A model generated the notes under the pieces. The model made no database searches. It worked only from the letters and a program-made list of their open reading frames with translations, and had not been told where the DNA came from. Shown piece by piece: positions 62,299-64,000 of a stretch of 64,000 bases of DNA. Position 1 is the stretch's first letter; each line of letters opens with the position of its first letter. The position numbers were made by a program, and so were the translations under genes. The stretch covers positions 806,001 to 870,000 of the forward strand of contig CAVPTO010000003.1 of the NCBI GenBank assembly GCA_963708675.1, read 5' to 3'. This DNA is from DATAXP01 sp963708675. GTDB lineage: Bacteria; Planctomycetota; Planctomycetia; Pirellulales; PNKZ01.

Positions 62299-63885
62299 AT
62301 GCTTAACCGATTCCTAGCGTTCTCGTTCGTCCTTGCGTTTAGCTCTACGGTGTTGCCGAGCGGTTTGATCGCGCAACAGCCGCCTACCGGCGACAAGTCG
62401 GAGGCCTTTAGTTTTAGCACACTCAAAGAGCACGCGCGCAAGCTGGCTGCGGCGCCTTATCAAGCGCCGAAAGATAAGCTGCCCGACCCGATCGCGCATC
62501 TGACGTGGGATCAGATGCAGGCGATCAAATTCAAATCCGATCACACAATTTGGCAAGACTTCGACTCGCCGTTCCGACTGCGTTTCTTTCACCTCGGCCT
62601 TTACAACAAAGTGCCGGTGAAGATGTTCGAAGTCGTCGACGGGCGATCAAAGTCGATCGACTACGATCGCGCGCTGTTTGACTACGGCAATAGCGGTGTC
62701 GACGGGCGATTGCTTCCGACCGATCTCGGCTTCGCGGGATTCCAACTCGCGGCCGCGCCCGATTGGGGAACCGACATCGCTGCCTTTCAAGGCGCGAGCT
62801 ACTTCCGCGCCATCGGCATCGAGCGGCAGTACGGCTTATCAGCCCGTGGCCTGGCGATTGATTGCGGCCTGCCGCGAGCCGAAGAGTTTCCGATCTTCAC
62901 CGAGTTCTACTTCGAGCGTCCTTCGTCGGATGCCGAGCGTTTGACTGTTTATGCATTGCTCGACTCGCCGAGTGTGTCGGGAGCGTATCGCTTCGTGATT
63001 ACGCCTGACGACACGTTGATGATGGACATCGACGCCGCGCTGTATCCGCGCACAACGATCGAACGACTTGGTCTCGCGCCGCTCACGAGCATGTTTCAAT
63101 GCGGTGAGAACGATCGACGCGTCGGCCAGGACTTCCGTCCCGAGATTCACGACACCGACGGACTATCGCTGTGGACGGGCACGGGACAATGGGTTTGGCG
63201 ACCCCTCGTGAACCCGACCGGCGTGCGCGTGAATTCGTTCATCGACGAAAATCCTCGCGGCTTCGGACTGCTTCAGCGCGACACGAACTTCGACCACTAC
63301 CAGGACGACGGCGTGTTTTACGATCGCCGACCGAGCTTGTGGGTCGAACCGCGACCAGGCGCTGATGGAAGAGGGTGGGGCAAAGGCGCCGTGCAACTCG
63401 TCGAGATTCCGACGATCGACGAAACGTTTGACAACATCGTCGCATTCTGGAATCCGGCCGAGCCGCCGAAGCCGGGCCAAGAAATGGCGTTCGCGTATCG
63501 CCTTTACTGGGGACGCAACTATCCGAACCCCGCGCCGCTGGCAACCGTGGATGCTTCGCGAACCGGTATTGGCGGTGTGATCGGTCAGAAGCGCCAACAC
63601 TACTCTCGCCGTTTCGCCATTGATTTCGTCGGCGGCGAGTTGGATTCGATGCCTGCCGGCTCGATCAAGCCGATCATCAAGCTCTCCCGCGGCGAAATCG
63701 AGATTCCGTCGGCTCGCCCGCTGCATCCGATCGAAGGTTGGCGCGTGATCTTCGACGTGAAGCCGACGGACGACAGCGTCGAGCCTATCGACATGCGCGT
63801 TTATCTGGAATCGGACGGCCGCGTGTTGAGCGAGACGTGGTTGTACCAATGGACGCCGCCTCCGCCGGCAGAGCGGACGTTTTAA
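62299..63885 (+). CDS. opgG: Glucans biosynthesis protein OpgG (MdoG)
   Basis: A 528-residue periplasmic protein needed for branching or release of osmoregulated glucans. Signal peptide MLNRFLAFSFVLAFSSTVLP (cleavage near LIAQQ), then KEHARKLAAAPYQAPKDKLP, LTWDQMQAIKFKSDHTIWQD (the LxxDQxxxIxF motif), FQGASYFRAIGIERQYGLSA, LTSMFQCGENDRRVGQDFRP, EIHDTDGLSLWTGTGQWVWR and NPRGFGLLQRDTNFDHYQDD. AGGAGG 11 bases before the ATG supports the start. It is divergent from the unknown-opgH pair. Confidence 0.95.
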   Translation: MLNRFLAFSFVLAFSSTVLPSGLIAQQPPTGDKSEAFSFSTLKEHARKLAAAPYQAPKDKLPDPIAHLTWDQMQAIKFKSDHTIWQDFDSPFRLRFFHLGLYNKVPVKMFEVVDGRSKSIDYDRALFDYGNSGVDGRLLPTDLGFAGFQLAAAPDWGTDIAAFQGASYFRAIGIERQYGLSARGLAIDCGLPRAEEFPIFTEFYFERPSSDAERLTVYALLDSPSVSGAYRFVITPDDTLMMDIDAALYPRTTIERLGLAPLTSMFQCGENDRRVGQDFRPEIHDTDGLSLWTGTGQWVWRPLVNPTGVRVNSFIDENPRGFGLLQRDTNFDHYQDDGVFYDRRPSLWVEPRPGADGRGWGKGAVQLVEIPTIDETFDNIVAFWNPAEPPKPGQEMAFAYRLYWGRNYPNPAPLATVDASRTGIGGVIGQKRQHYSRRFAIDFVGGELDSMPAGSIKPIIKLSRGEIEIPSARPLHPIEGWRVIFDVKPTDDSVEPIDMRVYLESDGRVLSETWLYQWTPPPPAERTF

Positions 63886-64000
63886 CTCGCATGAAGTTGC
63901 GTCTCGTTTACGGTTTCGCACCAAGCGTGTAAACTCGGGCACTCGCGAGCGGTCGTCGGAGCACGATCGCCGCGAGGCCCACCATGCACGTCTCATCGCA
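63886..64000. other. End of window, possible start of a further gene
   Basis: Following opgG I see no complete gene. An ATG at 63984 (MHVSS) stays open for the last 17 bases and could begin the next plus-strand gene; too short to judge. Confidence 0.3.

Overview
The window reads as an ordinary stretch of chromosome from a GC-rich planctomycete (Planctomycetota, probably Pirellulales-like). Lineage markers are a PSD1-type DUF1549/DUF1553 protein followed by a Tat-exported DUF1501 protein, a sulfatase next to a ThuA-domain protein, a FloA flotillin, DUF11-repeat and Gly-rich secreted proteins, a Cys-rich secreted protein, and short palindromic repeats in many gene gaps. Taxonomy is inferred from gene content, not from a marker tree. 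No rRNA, tRNA, CRISPR array, prophage or transposase was found.

Layout. 1-8 kb: partial metallophosphoesterase, two secreted proteins of unknown function, floA divergent from hemB, then hemL (C5 tetrapyrrole route) and small unknowns. 8-17.5 kb: UvrD/PcrA helicase, Old-Yellow-Enzyme-like oxidoreductase, QC-like M28 peptidase, transglutaminase-like protein, DUF1549/DUF1553 and DUF1501 proteins. 17.5-27.6 kb: lone pseudopilin, Cys-rich protein, UbiD-family decarboxylase divergent from a LarA-like protein, hldD, a DUF11 lipoprotein and a Gly-rich protein. 28-31 kb: groES-groEL with a clear terminator, and a MazF-type toxin-antitoxin pair with a good promoter. 31-43 kb: a membrane glycosyltransferase, then an outer-membrane factor and a YbhFSR-type ABC exporter whose YbhG-like adaptor lies beyond an opposite-strand DUF2339-DUF3999 pair. 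43-56.5 kb: prfB with its programmed +1 frameshift, a membrane/AsmA-like protein with a three-fold tail repeat, NAD synthetase, an envelope/lipid group (glycosyltransferase, YceH, cardiolipin synthase-like, desaturase) and a divergent phosphoglycerate kinase. 56.5-64 kb: sulfatase, ThuA protein, and osmoregulated-glucan genes opgH, an unknown gene, and divergent opgG.

Three sequence-level points stand out. First, five conserved genes (uvrD, M28 peptidase, DUF1549, DUF11 lipoprotein, ybhG) are each split by a 1-2 base indel. uvrD-type genes are usually important, so consensus errors are the simplest explanation, though real lesions are possible. Second, prfB carries a real-looking CTTTGAC recoding site and must not be treated as another error. 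Third, several families of dispersed palindromes occur; one (core CTCACCGCTTGCGGTTTCGC) has six copies at five loci, always reading the same way relative to the adjacent or containing gene, including one in frame inside ubiD.

I did not find a convincing new defence or mobile system. The best leads for undescribed biology are the strand-biased repeat family, the unknown gene between opgG and opgH, the DUF2339-DUF3999 pair inside the exporter locus, the tail-repeat protein and the divergent Pgk.
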